A DNA stretch of 64,000 bases from Streptomyces sp. LaPpAH-108 (GTDB lineage: Bacteria; Actinomycetota; Actinomycetes; Streptomycetales; Streptomycetaceae): contig NZ_KB891994.1 in assembly GCF_000373625.1 (NCBI RefSeq), forward strand, positions 62,001-126,000, in the 5' to 3' direction. The position numbers and the translations under genes are program-made. The notes under the pieces were generated by a model. It was given only the letters and a program-made list of their open reading frames with translations. It had not been told where the DNA came from and did no database searches. Positions 43,896 to 52,011 of this stretch are shown in pieces (within the stretch, counting starts at the first letter, position 1; each line of letters starts with the position of its first letter).

Positions 43896-44534
43896 TCAGG
43901 ACTGCGGGGGCGGGACGACCGTCAGATGGGCCCGGTGGGCCGGGGTGGACGGCGTGCGGGGGACCATCGTCAGACGGCGGTGGCCCAGCTCGCGCAGGAG
44001 GGGCGGGGTCTCGTCGACGACGCGGCACTCGGCGGTGCCCCGGCGCGGGTCGGGGTGGTGCAGCAGGCGTACGGCGCCGTCGAGCCGGGCCGCCGACTCG
44101 CCCACCACGCGTATCCAGTGCGGCAGCCCCTGCCGGTAGGCGGCCTCCATGATCGGGTCATGGGCCACGTCCTGGCGTATCGCCTGGAGTTCGTGGTCGT
44201 GGCCGTACGCCTCCATCGCGGACTTCAGCTGCGCCAGCATCGGCAGGCACCAGCCCGGTTCGTGCTCGCCGAGCACCTGGGCCGCGTCGGGGTGGAAGAG
44301 GACGAAGCGCAGGAAGTTGTCGCCGGGCATCGCGGTGGGATGGGGGCGTACGTCCCCGAAGAGCGTGCCGAAGGCGCCGTTGGCCAGCACCACGTTCCAG
44401 CGGAGGTCCACGACGAGCGACGGGAACGGGGCAGCCTCCACCACGGCGGCGTAGTCCTCGAGATACGCCCGTGTCCCGGAGCTCTCGGGGACGGGCCGCG
44501 CTGCCGGCCGCCGCCCTCCTGCCTGGTGTGCCAT
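43896..44534 (-). CDS. MmyB-like ligand-binding (PAS-like) domain protein without HTH
   Basis: A 212-residue protein matching only the C-terminal domain of MmyB-type XRE regulators: VVEAAPFPSLVVDLRWNVVLANGAFGTLFG, NFLRFVLFHPDAAQVL, then LPHWIRVVGESAARLDGAVRLLHHPDPRRGTAECRVVDETP. The XRE HTH that normally occupies the first 90 residues is absent; ATG 44534 begins with 20 basic/Pro residues and goes directly into the sensor domain. It may act as a ligand-responsive modulator with a separate DNA-binding partner, such as the divergent XRE gene. Confidence 0.78.
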   Translation of the reverse strand: MAHQAGGRRPAARPVPESSGTRAYLEDYAAVVEAAPFPSLVVDLRWNVVLANGAFGTLFGDVRPHPTAMPGDNFLRFVLFHPDAAQVLGEHEPGWCLPMLAQLKSAMEAYGHDHELQAIRQDVAHDPIMEAAYRQGLPHWIRVVGESAARLDGAVRLLHHPDPRRGTAECRVVDETPPLLRELGHRRLTMVPRTPSTPAHRAHLTVVPPPQS

Positions 44535-44580
44535 CGAGAGGTCACCCCTCTTGCCTCGGCCGCCTTCACGCGGCCCTGCG

Positions 44581-44610
44581 ATCCTGGGGCCCGGACGAGA
44601 GCCGTGTCAA
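44581..44610 (-). promoter_or_regulatory. Promoter for the MmyB-like gene
   Basis: On the minus strand TTGACA (44605-44610) and CAGGAT (44581-44586) are separated by 18 bp; transcription would start about 40 bp upstream of ATG 44534. Confidence 0.5.
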
Positions 44611-44646
44611 CTATCGTGGCATTCCATGCCTGTTGACGGCTGAAAT

Positions 44647-44664
44647 TCGCCACAGTTGTGGCGA
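44647..44664. promoter_or_regulatory. 18-bp palindrome between the MmyB-like and XRE genes
   Basis: TCGCCACAGTTGTGGCGA is symmetric in every position outside its two central bases. It lies in the divergent promoter region, 9 bp after a TTGACG (44633-44638), and is a likely operator for the XRE regulator. Confidence 0.6.
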
Positions 44665-44797
44665 GACCTGGATGCGAGTTCGAACGACCGGCTACTCTCC
44701 GGGAAGTTCACTCGCGGCCGGCGGTGACGGAAGCGGACGCGGACGCGTCGGTCGACGGCCCCGGAGACTTGCCTTGAGAGACGTAGGAGTTCTGTCG

Positions 44798-45454
44798 GTG
44801 ACGGATGGCTACGAGAATCCGGGCGCCACGGCGACCGCTCGGCTGTCGGCCGTCGTCGCCCGCGTCACCGCGCTCGCCGACCGGCTGGGCGTCCCGCACG
44901 CCGAGGTCTTCGGCACCGGGCGGCTCTCGGTCGCCAGCGGTGTCCCCGAGCCGGTGGTCAGGGCCCTGCTCGGCGGGCGCCCGGCGGGCGAGCCGGATGT
45001 GCAGGCCCGTTTCCTCCAGCGGCTCGACCTGCTGCGCCGCACCCGGCTGAAGCCAGGCGGCCGCAAGTACACCCAGCAGGAGATCGCCGACGGCGCGGGG
45101 ATGTCCCGGCAGCAGGCCGGTGCCCTCATCAACGGCGACCGGCGCCCCACCATGGAGCACTGCGACGCGCTCCAGCGGTTCTTCCGGGTGCACGCGGGCT
45201 TCCTCACCGCGGAGGACCCCGAGGCACTGGCGAGCGCGCTCCAGTACACCGAGCAGGAACTGCTGCAACGGCTCGCGGACCGGGAGCGGGCCGCGGTGAG
45301 CACGGCCGAGGACCCGCTGGAGCGGCTGCTCCAGGACCACGGGGTGCGCGGGATCGCCTGGCGGGCCGCCCAACTCCCCACCGACCAGCACCGGGACAAG
45401 GTCGCCGAGTGGCTCGACATGCTCCTGGAGAGCGTCCGGCAGCCCGAGTCGTGA
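44798..45454 (+). CDS. XRE-type HTH regulator
   Basis: A 218-residue protein. The centre holds an XRE/Cro helix-turn-helix (KYTQQEIADGAGMSRQQAGALINGDRRPTMEHCDALQRFF, about residues 88-127), preceded by a helical N-terminal region and followed by a charged helical tail. GTG 44798 follows TAGGAG at 8 nt. Its stop overlaps the start of the ImmA-like gene as GTGA, an arrangement common for Streptomyces regulator/metalloprotease pairs. Confidence 0.85.
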   Translation: MTDGYENPGATATARLSAVVARVTALADRLGVPHAEVFGTGRLSVASGVPEPVVRALLGGRPAGEPDVQARFLQRLDLLRRTRLKPGGRKYTQQEIADGAGMSRQQAGALINGDRRPTMEHCDALQRFFRVHAGFLTAEDPEALASALQYTEQELLQRLADRERAAVSTAEDPLERLLQDHGVRGIAWRAAQLPTDQHRDKVAEWLDMLLESVRQPES

Positions 45455-46026
45455 GCCGGATGAAAGGCATCGGCAAGGACATGCGACGACTCTGTGCCGA
45501 GCTGGTCGGGCAACTCGCCCTGCCCGCGCCGGTTCCGCCGCCCGAGCTGTACCAGGCGCTGTGCACGGCGATGAGCCGCAGGCGCGGGCGCCCGGTGCAG
45601 TTCCGTACGGCCGTCTTCCCGCCCGGCACGGCCAGCGGGCTGTGGCTGGACATGACCGACCGCGATCTGGTCGTGGTGGAGGAACGCACCGCCCCCGACC
45701 ACCAGTTGGTGATCCTCGGGCACGAGCTGTGGCACATGCAGGCAGGGCACTGCGATCACCATGTCGAAGGGCTCGGGATGGGCGTGGCCACCCGGCTGCT
45801 GGCCGACGACACCGACCCGGCCGCGCTCCAGGCGGCCGTGCAGCGGGTGGCCGCCCGGACCCGCTTCGACCTGGACGCGGAACGTGACGCGGAGACCTTC
45901 GGGCTGCTCCTGGCGAGCAAGTGCCGTTCGCGGATGAGCGGTTCACCGCTGAGCGGCCCGGTGATCCGGGACGACGTGGCGGGCCGCATCAGCACCTCGC
46001 TCGGATACCCGGGCCCGCAGAGCTGA
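45451..46026 (+). CDS. ImmA/IrrE-like putative zinc metallopeptidase
   Basis: A 191-residue protein with GHELWHMQAGH: the HExxH zinc motif is HELWH (H91, E92, H95), as in ImmA/IrrE peptidases that cleave their cognate XRE repressors. The remainder is helical with no membrane segment. GTG 45451 overlaps the XRE stop by 4 bp, so the two are co-translated and probably act as a repressor/anti-repressor (toxin-antitoxin-like) pair. Confidence 0.85.
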   Translation: MSRMKGIGKDMRRLCAELVGQLALPAPVPPPELYQALCTAMSRRRGRPVQFRTAVFPPGTASGLWLDMTDRDLVVVEERTAPDHQLVILGHELWHMQAGHCDHHVEGLGMGVATRLLADDTDPAALQAAVQRVAARTRFDLDAERDAETFGLLLASKCRSRMSGSPLSGPVIRDDVAGRISTSLGYPGPQS

Positions 46027-46223
46027 CCTCGCCGGTCGCCGCTCCCCCGCCCGGCCGACGCCGCGGGCTCGCGCCCACATGGCCTACGGCACGGACCCCG
46101 CCCTGCGCCGACCGGGCGACACCCGCGCTGTGCGAGGCGGGGCGTTGTCAGTGGCGGACGGCAAGCTGGACCCCGCGCCGCAGCGCGCGTGACCCATGAC
46201 GCCGAGCCGGGGAGAGCCGACCG

Positions 46224-46454
46224 ATGGCCACCGCCGTACTGACCGACCCTGAGCGCACCGCCGTCCAGGCGTATCTGCGGCTGCTGCACACCGTGCGCGC
46301 CGCGTTCGACGGCCCGGCGGCGGCCGGGCCGAGGCCCGCCGTCGTACCGCCGACGGTGCTCGCGGAGGCGGAGCGGGCCCTGGCGGGCGCCGGGCTCGCG
46401 GGGAACGAGGAGGAGTTCTTCCGGCTGGTGGGGAGCTGGTGCCCGGAGGGATGA
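46224..46454 (+). CDS. Small hypothetical protein
   Basis: A 76-residue helical protein (ERTAVQAYLRLLHTVRAAFDG ... TVLAEAERALAGAGLAGNEEEFFRLVGSWCPEG). ATG 46224 follows GGGGAGAG at 7 nt, and codon bias is typical, so it is likely real. No family is recognised; it converges on the PPTase gene. Confidence 0.6.
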   Translation: MATAVLTDPERTAVQAYLRLLHTVRAAFDGPAAAGPRPAVVPPTVLAEAERALAGAGLAGNEEEFFRLVGSWCPEG

Positions 46455-46473
46455 GGGCGCCCGGGGCCGGTGC

Positions 46474-47154
46474 TCAGCCGCGCGGCACCGACACCGCTGT
46501 CAGCACCAGCCCGTCGCCGGTCACCCACCGTCCCTCGAACCCCGCCCGCCGCACGCCGTCCACCACCGGCCCCGGCACCAGAAGCCGGGCGTGGAAGACG
46601 CCGCGCGTACCGTCGTCCGCGCCGGGCACCAGCTCGATGTCCGCCTCGGAGAAGTCCAGCCATGCGCGGGTCAGCGGGAACCACGCCTTGTACACGGACT
46701 CCTTGGCGCTGAACAGCAGCCGGTCCCAGTGCACGTCGGGCCGGGCGGCGGCGAGCGCCGCGTGCCGTTCGCGCTCACCGGGCAGGGCGATCGCGTCGAG
46801 GACGCCCTCCGGCAGGGCCGCGTGCGTCTCGCCGTCGATACCGAGCGAGGCCAGCTCGCCGGTGCGCACGAGCGCGGCGGCACGGTAGCCGTCGCAGTGG
46901 GTCATGCTGCCGGTCAGCCCCTCGGGCCAGAGCGGGGCGCCGCGTTCCCCGGTGAGCACGGGCGCGGGCGGGACGCCCAGCTTCTCCATGGCGTGCCGCG
47001 CGCAGACGCGTACGGAGGCGAACTCGCGGCGGCGCTTGGCCACCGCGCGGGCCACCAGCGGCAGCTCCTCGGGGTACAGCGCGCCGTCCGCGTCCTCCGG
47101 TTCGCCGAACGCCTCCACGGCCACCACGGACTCCGGGAGCAGTTCCTCGATCAC
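46474..47154 (-). CDS. 4'-phosphopantetheinyl transferase, Sfp/EntD type
   Basis: A 226-residue PPTase that transfers phosphopantetheine from CoA to carrier-protein serines. It has the substrate block SMTHCDGYRAAAL, GIDGE with Mg-binding D107 and E109, and FSAKESVYKAW (E152, K156). The EntD-like N-terminal section (KRRREFASVRVCARHAMEKLG) is typical. From memory SCO6673 of S. coelicolor is the equivalent broad-specificity enzyme. GTG 47154 follows GGAGGT. It has no carrier-protein gene beside it and is divergent from an ATP-grasp gene. Confidence 0.93.
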   Translation of the reverse strand: MIEELLPESVVAVEAFGEPEDADGALYPEELPLVARAVAKRRREFASVRVCARHAMEKLGVPPAPVLTGERGAPLWPEGLTGSMTHCDGYRAAALVRTGELASLGIDGETHAALPEGVLDAIALPGERERHAALAAARPDVHWDRLLFSAKESVYKAWFPLTRAWLDFSEADIELVPGADDGTRGVFHARLLVPGPVVDGVRRAGFEGRWVTGDGLVLTAVSVPRG

Positions 47155-47425
47155 CGGACAGGACCTCCAGGGGCGGTGGGCGCGGCGCGGATCTCACCCC
47201 AGCACATCCACCCCCACCGGGCAAGGCCGGCCGGTGCGTGAGGCCGCGCCGGGGGCGGCGGATCCGTAACACGCGCGTTGCACGCGCACACCGTCCAAGG
47301 CCGTATGATCGCCCCAACATCGACGCCCAACCTCCCCTTGTCCAGGGCGCTTTGGTGATCCTTCCTCCTCCCTGCCCGGGCACGGGCCGCTGAGTCGTGC
47401 CCGAAAACCCCGAAAGGCGGCCCGC

Positions 47426-48553
47426 ATGGTCTCTCGCGTACGCGTATGGCTCAACCGCACGTACGCGGAGAACGTGTTCTTCATGGATCAGCTGCGCAGA
47501 AACCCGAGCGACCGCGCGGTGGAGATCCATGCCACGCACGGCGACCCGGACTCGCCCGTGCTGGCCGCCGCCGACACCGCGGACCTGGAGCCGGAGGGGC
47601 TGTCCCCGGCCGGGTACGTCGAGTTCGCGCTCGACCAGTGCGCGCGGCGCGGCATCGACGTGTTCGTGCCCCGGCTGCACCAGACGGCGATCGTGGCGCA
47701 CCGCGCGGAGTTCGAGGCGGCGGGCACCGCGCTGCTCGCGCCGACGCCGGAGGCGGTGGCGGTCTTCGAGGACAAGGCGACGGCGTACGAGGCGGTCACC
47801 TCCGTGGGTGTCGCGGTGCCGCCGTGGTGGCGGGTGCGCACGGCGGACGAACTCGTGGCGGCCGTGGAGGAGTTGGAGGAGGCGGGGCACAGGGCGTGCT
47901 TCAAGCCCGCGGCCGGTGCGGGCGGGGTGGGCTTCCGGGTGATCACCCGTTCGCCCTTCTCGCTCACGCATCTGAGCGGCTTCCCCGGGCCGTACGTCCA
48001 GCTGGACCTGGTGACCGAGGCGCTGCGGCGGGCCGAGGAGCCGGTGGACTGGCTGGTGATGCCGAGGCTGGAGCAGCCGGAGGTGTCGGTGGACTGCCTG
48101 ACCGGTACGGACAACCGGGTGCGGCTGTCGATCGGCCGCACCAAGAACGGCCGCAGGCGCGGGTTCACGCTGGACGAGCGCTGGCTGGAGCCCGCGCGGC
48201 TGATCGCGGAGGGCTTCGGGCTGCACCATCTGTCCAACATCCAGTTCCGGATGTTCGGCGACCGCCCGGTGCTGCTCGACGTGAACACGCGCGCGGCGGG
48301 CGGGCTGCACCAGCTGGCGCTGTGCGGGGTCAACGCCCCCTGGGCGGCTGTGCAGTTGGCGCTGGGTGAGGACCCGGGTGTGATCGAGCCGCCGTTCCTC
48401 GGGCAGGACTACACGACGGTGTCCGGGCCGCGTCCGCTGCGCCCGGTGTCGGTGCCCCGGCAGCGTACGGAGGAGGCGGAGGTGCTGCTGCCCGTCGCCC
48501 CGGCGCCCGCCGAGCAGACGGCGGCCCGCGCCGAGGCGCTGCCGCTCCTCTGA
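47426..48553 (+). CDS. ATP-grasp domain enzyme (carboxylate-amine/thiol ligase type)
   Basis: A 375-residue protein. A Rossmann-like N-domain (VRVWLNRTYAENVFFMDQLRR ... DVFVPRLHQTAIVAHRAEFEA) is followed by the ATP-grasp fold: FEDKATAYEAVTSVGVAVPPWW, the glycine loop CFKPAAGAGGVGFRVI and the metal-binding VLLDVNTRAAGG. ATP-grasp enzymes activate a carboxylate as acyl phosphate; substrate unknown. The last 50 residues are disordered. ATG 47426 follows AAAGGCGG; TATGAT at 47304-47309 is a likely -10, with TTGCAC at 47278 at a long 20-bp spacing. Confidence 0.85.
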   Translation: MVSRVRVWLNRTYAENVFFMDQLRRNPSDRAVEIHATHGDPDSPVLAAADTADLEPEGLSPAGYVEFALDQCARRGIDVFVPRLHQTAIVAHRAEFEAAGTALLAPTPEAVAVFEDKATAYEAVTSVGVAVPPWWRVRTADELVAAVEELEEAGHRACFKPAAGAGGVGFRVITRSPFSLTHLSGFPGPYVQLDLVTEALRRAEEPVDWLVMPRLEQPEVSVDCLTGTDNRVRLSIGRTKNGRRRGFTLDERWLEPARLIAEGFGLHHLSNIQFRMFGDRPVLLDVNTRAAGGLHQLALCGVNAPWAAVQLALGEDPGVIEPPFLGQDYTTVSGPRPLRPVSVPRQRTEEAEVLLPVAPAPAEQTAARAEALPLL

Positions 48554-48574
48554 TCGCCGCTTTCCGAGGTCTCT

Positions 48575-48626
48575 TGGTATGGGCCAATTCGGTTCGATGT
48601 CTTGACAGTTGAATTGGTCCATACCA
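48575..48626. promoter_or_regulatory. Chitinase promoter with a pair of inverted 16-bp operators
   Basis: TGGTATGGGCCAATTC (48575-48590) and its inverted copy GAATTGGTCCATACCA (48611-48626) match at 15 of 16 positions and flank the -35 TTGACA (48603-48608). Both contain TGGTATGG(A/G)CCA, close to the TGGTCTAGACCA repeats known at Streptomyces chitinase promoters (DasR/ChiR-type control). Confidence 0.75.
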
Positions 48627-48694
48627 CTTTGGACGACGCACCTCCTTCGCACTCTGTGCACTCCCGGACACCTCCATCCCCACAGGGAGATCGC

Positions 48695-50386
48695 GTGCGT
48701 CATCCATTCGGGCGTCCCAGACGCCGGCTTCTCGCCCTGCTCGGTTCCGCCGCCCTCGCGCTCGGCGGGGCCGTCGCCCTGCCGGGCACCGCCCAGGCGG
48801 CCAACGTCCTCACCAACCCCGGCTTCGAGTCGGGGAGTCTGTCCCCGTGGACCTGTACGGGCAACCTCGGCTCGGTCGTCTCCTCCCCCGTGCACGGCGG
48901 GTCCAGGGCCCTCCAGGGCGCGGTGAGCGACAGCGACAACGCCCAGTGCAGCCAGACGGTCGCGGTCAAGCCGAACACCACGTACGCCCTGAGCGGCTGG
49001 GTCCGCGGCTCGTACGTCTATCTCGGCGTCGACGGCGGCGCCTCCACCTGGACCACCTCGCCGTCCGCCTACAGCCAGCTCAGCCTCTCCTTCACCACCG
49101 GTGCCTCGCAGACCAGCGCCAAGATCTATGTGCACGGCTGGTACGCGCAGGGCACCTACTGGGCCGACGACATCAACCTGGACGGCCCGGGCGGGGGCGG
49201 GGGCGGCGGTGACACCCAGGCGCCGAGCGCGCCGAGCGGGCTCACCTCCACCGGCAAGACCTCCTCCAGCGTGTCGCTGAAGTGGAACGCCGCCTCCGAC
49301 AACGTGGGCGTGACGGCGTACGACATCTACAGCGGTTCCAATCAGATCCTCAGCGTGGCGGGCACGTCGGCCACCGTCAGCGGGCTGTCCCCCAGCACGG
49401 CGTACACCTTCACCGTGAAGGCGCGGGACGCGGCCGGGAACGTCTCCGGGGCGTCCAACTCCGTGAGCGTGACGACGGACGCGGGCTCCGGGGGCGGGGG
49501 CGGCGGCTTCAAGCAGGCCGCGCCGTACCTCTACGAGGGCTGGGGCGATCCGCCGAACCCGCAGACCGTGATGAGCGCGACCGGGGTCAAGTGGTTCACC
49601 ATGGCGTTCGTGCTGGACTCCGGTGGCTGCAACCCCTCGTGGGACGGCAGCAGGCCGCTGACCGGCGGCGCCGACCAGACCGCGATCAACCAGATCCGCT
49701 CGGCGGGCGGTGACGTCGTCCCGTCCTTCGGCGGCTGGCAGGGCAGCAAACTCGGCGCCAACTGCTCCTCGGCGAGCGCGCTCGCGGGCGCCCTGCAGAA
49801 GGTGATCGACGCCTACGGGCTCAAGGCGATCGACATGGACATCGAGAACACGGACGAGTTCGAGAACGAGGCCGTGCAGGCGAAGATCCTCAACGCGCTG
49901 AAGACGGTCAAGGCGAACAACCCGGGCCTGAAGACCATCGTCACCTTCGGCACCTCGACCACCGGCCCGACCTACTACGGCAACCGGCTGATCGAGCAGG
50001 CGCAGTCGCTCAACGCCAACATCGACGTCTTCACCATCATGCCGTTCGACTTCGGCGGCGGCTCGGACATGTACGGCAACACCGTGAACGCGGCCGAGGG
50101 CCTGAAGAACAAGCTCAAGTCCACGTTCGGCTGGGACGACGCCACCGCGTACTCCCACATCGGCATCTCCGGCATGAACGGCCTGTCCGACCAGCAGGAG
50201 AACACAACTCCCGCCATCTGGACGCAGATCCGCGACTGGTCCAACTCCCACCACATCGCCCGCCTCGCCTACTGGGCGGTCAACCGCGACCGCTCCTGCC
50301 CCGGCGGCGGCGTGGTCAGCAACTGCTCCGGCATCAGCCAGAGCACCTGGCAGTTCACGTCGATCACAGCGGGCTTCACCGGCTGA
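48695..50386 (+). CDS. Secreted GH18 chitinase with CBM and FnIII domains
   Basis: A 563-residue exoenzyme. Signal peptide to about residue 34 (PGTAQA-ANV), a CBM4/9-like carbohydrate-binding domain (NVLTNPGFESGSLSPW, to about 165), a Gly linker, one fibronectin-III domain (about 173-262), a second Gly linker and a GH18 barrel (about 270-563). The catalytic strand is IDMDIEN: D380-x-D382-x-E384. It degrades chitin outside the cell. The true start is GTG 48695, with GGGAGA upstream; this sits at the end of a leader with the promoter near 48603. It is monocistronic and terminated by a 13-bp hairpin. Confidence 0.94.
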   Translation: MRHPFGRPRRRLLALLGSAALALGGAVALPGTAQAANVLTNPGFESGSLSPWTCTGNLGSVVSSPVHGGSRALQGAVSDSDNAQCSQTVAVKPNTTYALSGWVRGSYVYLGVDGGASTWTTSPSAYSQLSLSFTTGASQTSAKIYVHGWYAQGTYWADDINLDGPGGGGGGGDTQAPSAPSGLTSTGKTSSSVSLKWNAASDNVGVTAYDIYSGSNQILSVAGTSATVSGLSPSTAYTFTVKARDAAGNVSGASNSVSVTTDAGSGGGGGGFKQAAPYLYEGWGDPPNPQTVMSATGVKWFTMAFVLDSGGCNPSWDGSRPLTGGADQTAINQIRSAGGDVVPSFGGWQGSKLGANCSSASALAGALQKVIDAYGLKAIDMDIENTDEFENEAVQAKILNALKTVKANNPGLKTIVTFGTSTTGPTYYGNRLIEQAQSLNANIDVFTIMPFDFGGGSDMYGNTVNAAEGLKNKLKSTFGWDDATAYSHIGISGMNGLSDQQENTTPAIWTQIRDWSNSHHIARLAYWAVNRDRSCPGGGVVSNCSGISQSTWQFTSITAGFTG

Positions 50387-50403
50387 GATCACACCACACC
50401 CGA

Positions 50404-50433
50404 CGGAGGGCCACTCGGCGGAGTGGCCCTCCG
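50404..50433. terminator. Bidirectional terminator after the chitinase
   Basis: A perfect 13-bp stem with GGCG loop (arms 50404-50416, 50421-50433), between the convergent chitinase and GH4 stops. Confidence 0.85.
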
Positions 50434-50434
50434 T

Positions 50435-51772
50435 TCAGCGCAGGTACGCCAACTCCGGGTGCACGGCGGTGTAGCCGTCGAGCAGGCGGTGGGCCACGTT
50501 CACCGAGTCGACCAGGGGGTGCAGGGCGAACGCCTTGATCGCGCTCGCTCGTGAGCCGGAACCGGCGGCGGCCAGGACCTCGCGTTCGACGGCCTTGACC
50601 GTGCAGACCAGGCCGGTGGCGTGGGCGGGGAGGGGGGCGGTGGTGAGGGGGTGGGCGCCGTCGGCGCTGACCAGGCAGGGGACTTCGATGACCGCGTCGG
50701 CGTCCAGGGCCGAAAGGGTGGTGCGGTTGCGGACGTTGAGGATCAGGGTCGTGCGTTCGTCGCGGGAGATGGCCCGCATCAGGGCGAGGGCGACCTGTTC
50801 GTAGCCGCCGGACAGGTCTTCTTCCTCCCGGTCGCCCGCTCCGGCGCTCTCCCGGTTCTCCGCCATGTACGTCGCCTCGCGTTCGGCGCGGGTGCGGTCC
50901 CAGGCGGCGAGGGCGGAGACGCCGGGGTCGGCGGCCTCGGCGTAGAAGCGGGCCTGCTGCTCGCTGAGGAAGGCCCCGCGCGTCAACTCGGCGTCCTGGT
51001 AGGCGCGTACGGTCTCGCGGTTGAAGTAGTAGTAGTGCAGGTACTCGTTGGGGATCGCGCCGAGCGACTGGAGCCAGTCGGTGCCGAAGAGGCGCCCCTC
51101 CTCGAAGGAGCCGAGCAGCGCCGGGTCGGCGAGCAGACGCGGGAGTTCGTCGTGCCCCGCGACGCGCAACCCCCGTACCCAGCCGAGGTGGTTGAGGCCG
51201 ACGTAGTCCACGAACGCCTCGCGCGGATCGACGCCGAGCACCCGGGCGATACGGCGGCCGAGGCCGACCGGGGAGTCGCAGATGCCGATGACGCGGTCGC
51301 CCAGATGCCGGGACATGGCCTCGGTGACCAGCCCGGCCGGGTTGGTGAAGTTGATGACCCAGGCGTCCGGCGCCAGTCGGGCCACCCGGCGGGCGATGCC
51401 GTCCGCGACGGGCACGGTCCGCAGCCCGTACGCGATGCCCCCGGCGCCGACGGTCTCCTGCCCGAGCACCCCCTCGGCCAGCGCGACCCGCTCGTCCTCG
51501 GCCCGCCCCCGCAGCCCCCCGACACGGATCGCGGAGAACACGAAGTCGGCCCCGCGCAGCGCCTCGTCCAGATCGACGGTGGCCGTGACCCGCGGCGCGT
51601 CCGCCACCCCCGCCGCCTGCTCCCCCAGCACCCGCGTGACGGCCCGCAGCCGCCCCGCGTCGGTGTCGTACAGCACGACCTCGGTGACCCGCCCCGCGCC
51701 CCGGTCGCCCAGCAGCGCGCCGTACACGAGCGGCACCCGGAATCCGCCGCCCCCCAGAATCGTCAGCCTCAC
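50435..51772 (-). CDS. GH4 6-phospho-beta-glucosidase-family enzyme
   Basis: A 445-residue NAD(+)- and Mn-dependent hydrolase. N-terminal Rossmann motif RLTILGGGGFRVPLVY (from residue 1), INFTNPAGLVTEAM, CDSPVGLGRRI with the metal-binding Cys, and the metal His in GLNHLGWVRG. GH4 enzymes cleave (phospho)glycosides by an oxidation-elimination route. Streptomyces members are often annotated CelF/LicH; the true sugar is unknown. GTG 51772. It is divergent from the secreted GH16 glucanase, so the two may process one beta-glucan. Confidence 0.9.
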   Translation of the reverse strand: MRLTILGGGGFRVPLVYGALLGDRGAGRVTEVVLYDTDAGRLRAVTRVLGEQAAGVADAPRVTATVDLDEALRGADFVFSAIRVGGLRGRAEDERVALAEGVLGQETVGAGGIAYGLRTVPVADGIARRVARLAPDAWVINFTNPAGLVTEAMSRHLGDRVIGICDSPVGLGRRIARVLGVDPREAFVDYVGLNHLGWVRGLRVAGHDELPRLLADPALLGSFEEGRLFGTDWLQSLGAIPNEYLHYYYFNRETVRAYQDAELTRGAFLSEQQARFYAEAADPGVSALAAWDRTRAEREATYMAENRESAGAGDREEEDLSGGYEQVALALMRAISRDERTTLILNVRNRTTLSALDADAVIEVPCLVSADGAHPLTTAPLPAHATGLVCTVKAVEREVLAAAGSGSRASAIKAFALHPLVDSVNVAHRLLDGYTAVHPELAYLR

Positions 51773-51889
51773 GTCCCTGCCCTTCGCGCGCCGCCCTCGG
51801 TCACCTCCCCGGATCATGGCACGCGCGGGGCGGGTACGGCGCGATCTGCTCCGGTACGGGCGGCTTCAGGGCGTGAACTCCCTTGCACC

Positions 51890-51906
51890 GCAAGGACTTT
51901 CCTTGC
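51890..51906. promoter_or_regulatory. Small inverted repeat in the GH4-GH16 divergent region
   Basis: GCAAGGA-CTT-TCCTTGC: 7-bp arms, 3-nt centre, 118 bp upstream of the GH4 start and 46 bp upstream of the GH16 operator. Candidate site for GH4 control. Confidence 0.4.
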
Positions 51907-51951
51907 TTCAACCCTTGACGCCCGCAGGGCCGCGGAGCACATTGGCCGCAT

Positions 51952-51969
51952 CTTGAGAGCGCTCTCAAG
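51952..51969. promoter_or_regulatory. Perfect 18-bp LacI-type operator upstream of GH16
   Basis: CTTGAGAGCGCTCTCAAG is a perfect palindrome with the GAGCGCTC core of Streptomyces LacI sites (CebR consensus TGGGAGCGCTCCCA, from memory). A TTGACG (51915-51920) sits 32 bp upstream, with a weak -10 between it and the palindrome (51938-51943), so a bound repressor would block transcription of the GH16 gene. Confidence 0.75.
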
Positions 51970-52011
51970 GGCACCCGCAGCACTTTCTCCCCGTACCCGG
52001 AAGGCACCCCC

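Noticed and set aside
48602..48694. Earlier TTG start for the chitinase
   Set aside because: It would begin inside the -35 box and put 31 polar residues before a clean signal peptide; GTG 48695 has an SD.
46775..50392. A 1200-codon open frame on the - strand across the PPTase, ATP-grasp and chitinase region
   Set aside because: It overlaps three genes with clear motifs in other frames and shows only GC-driven composition.
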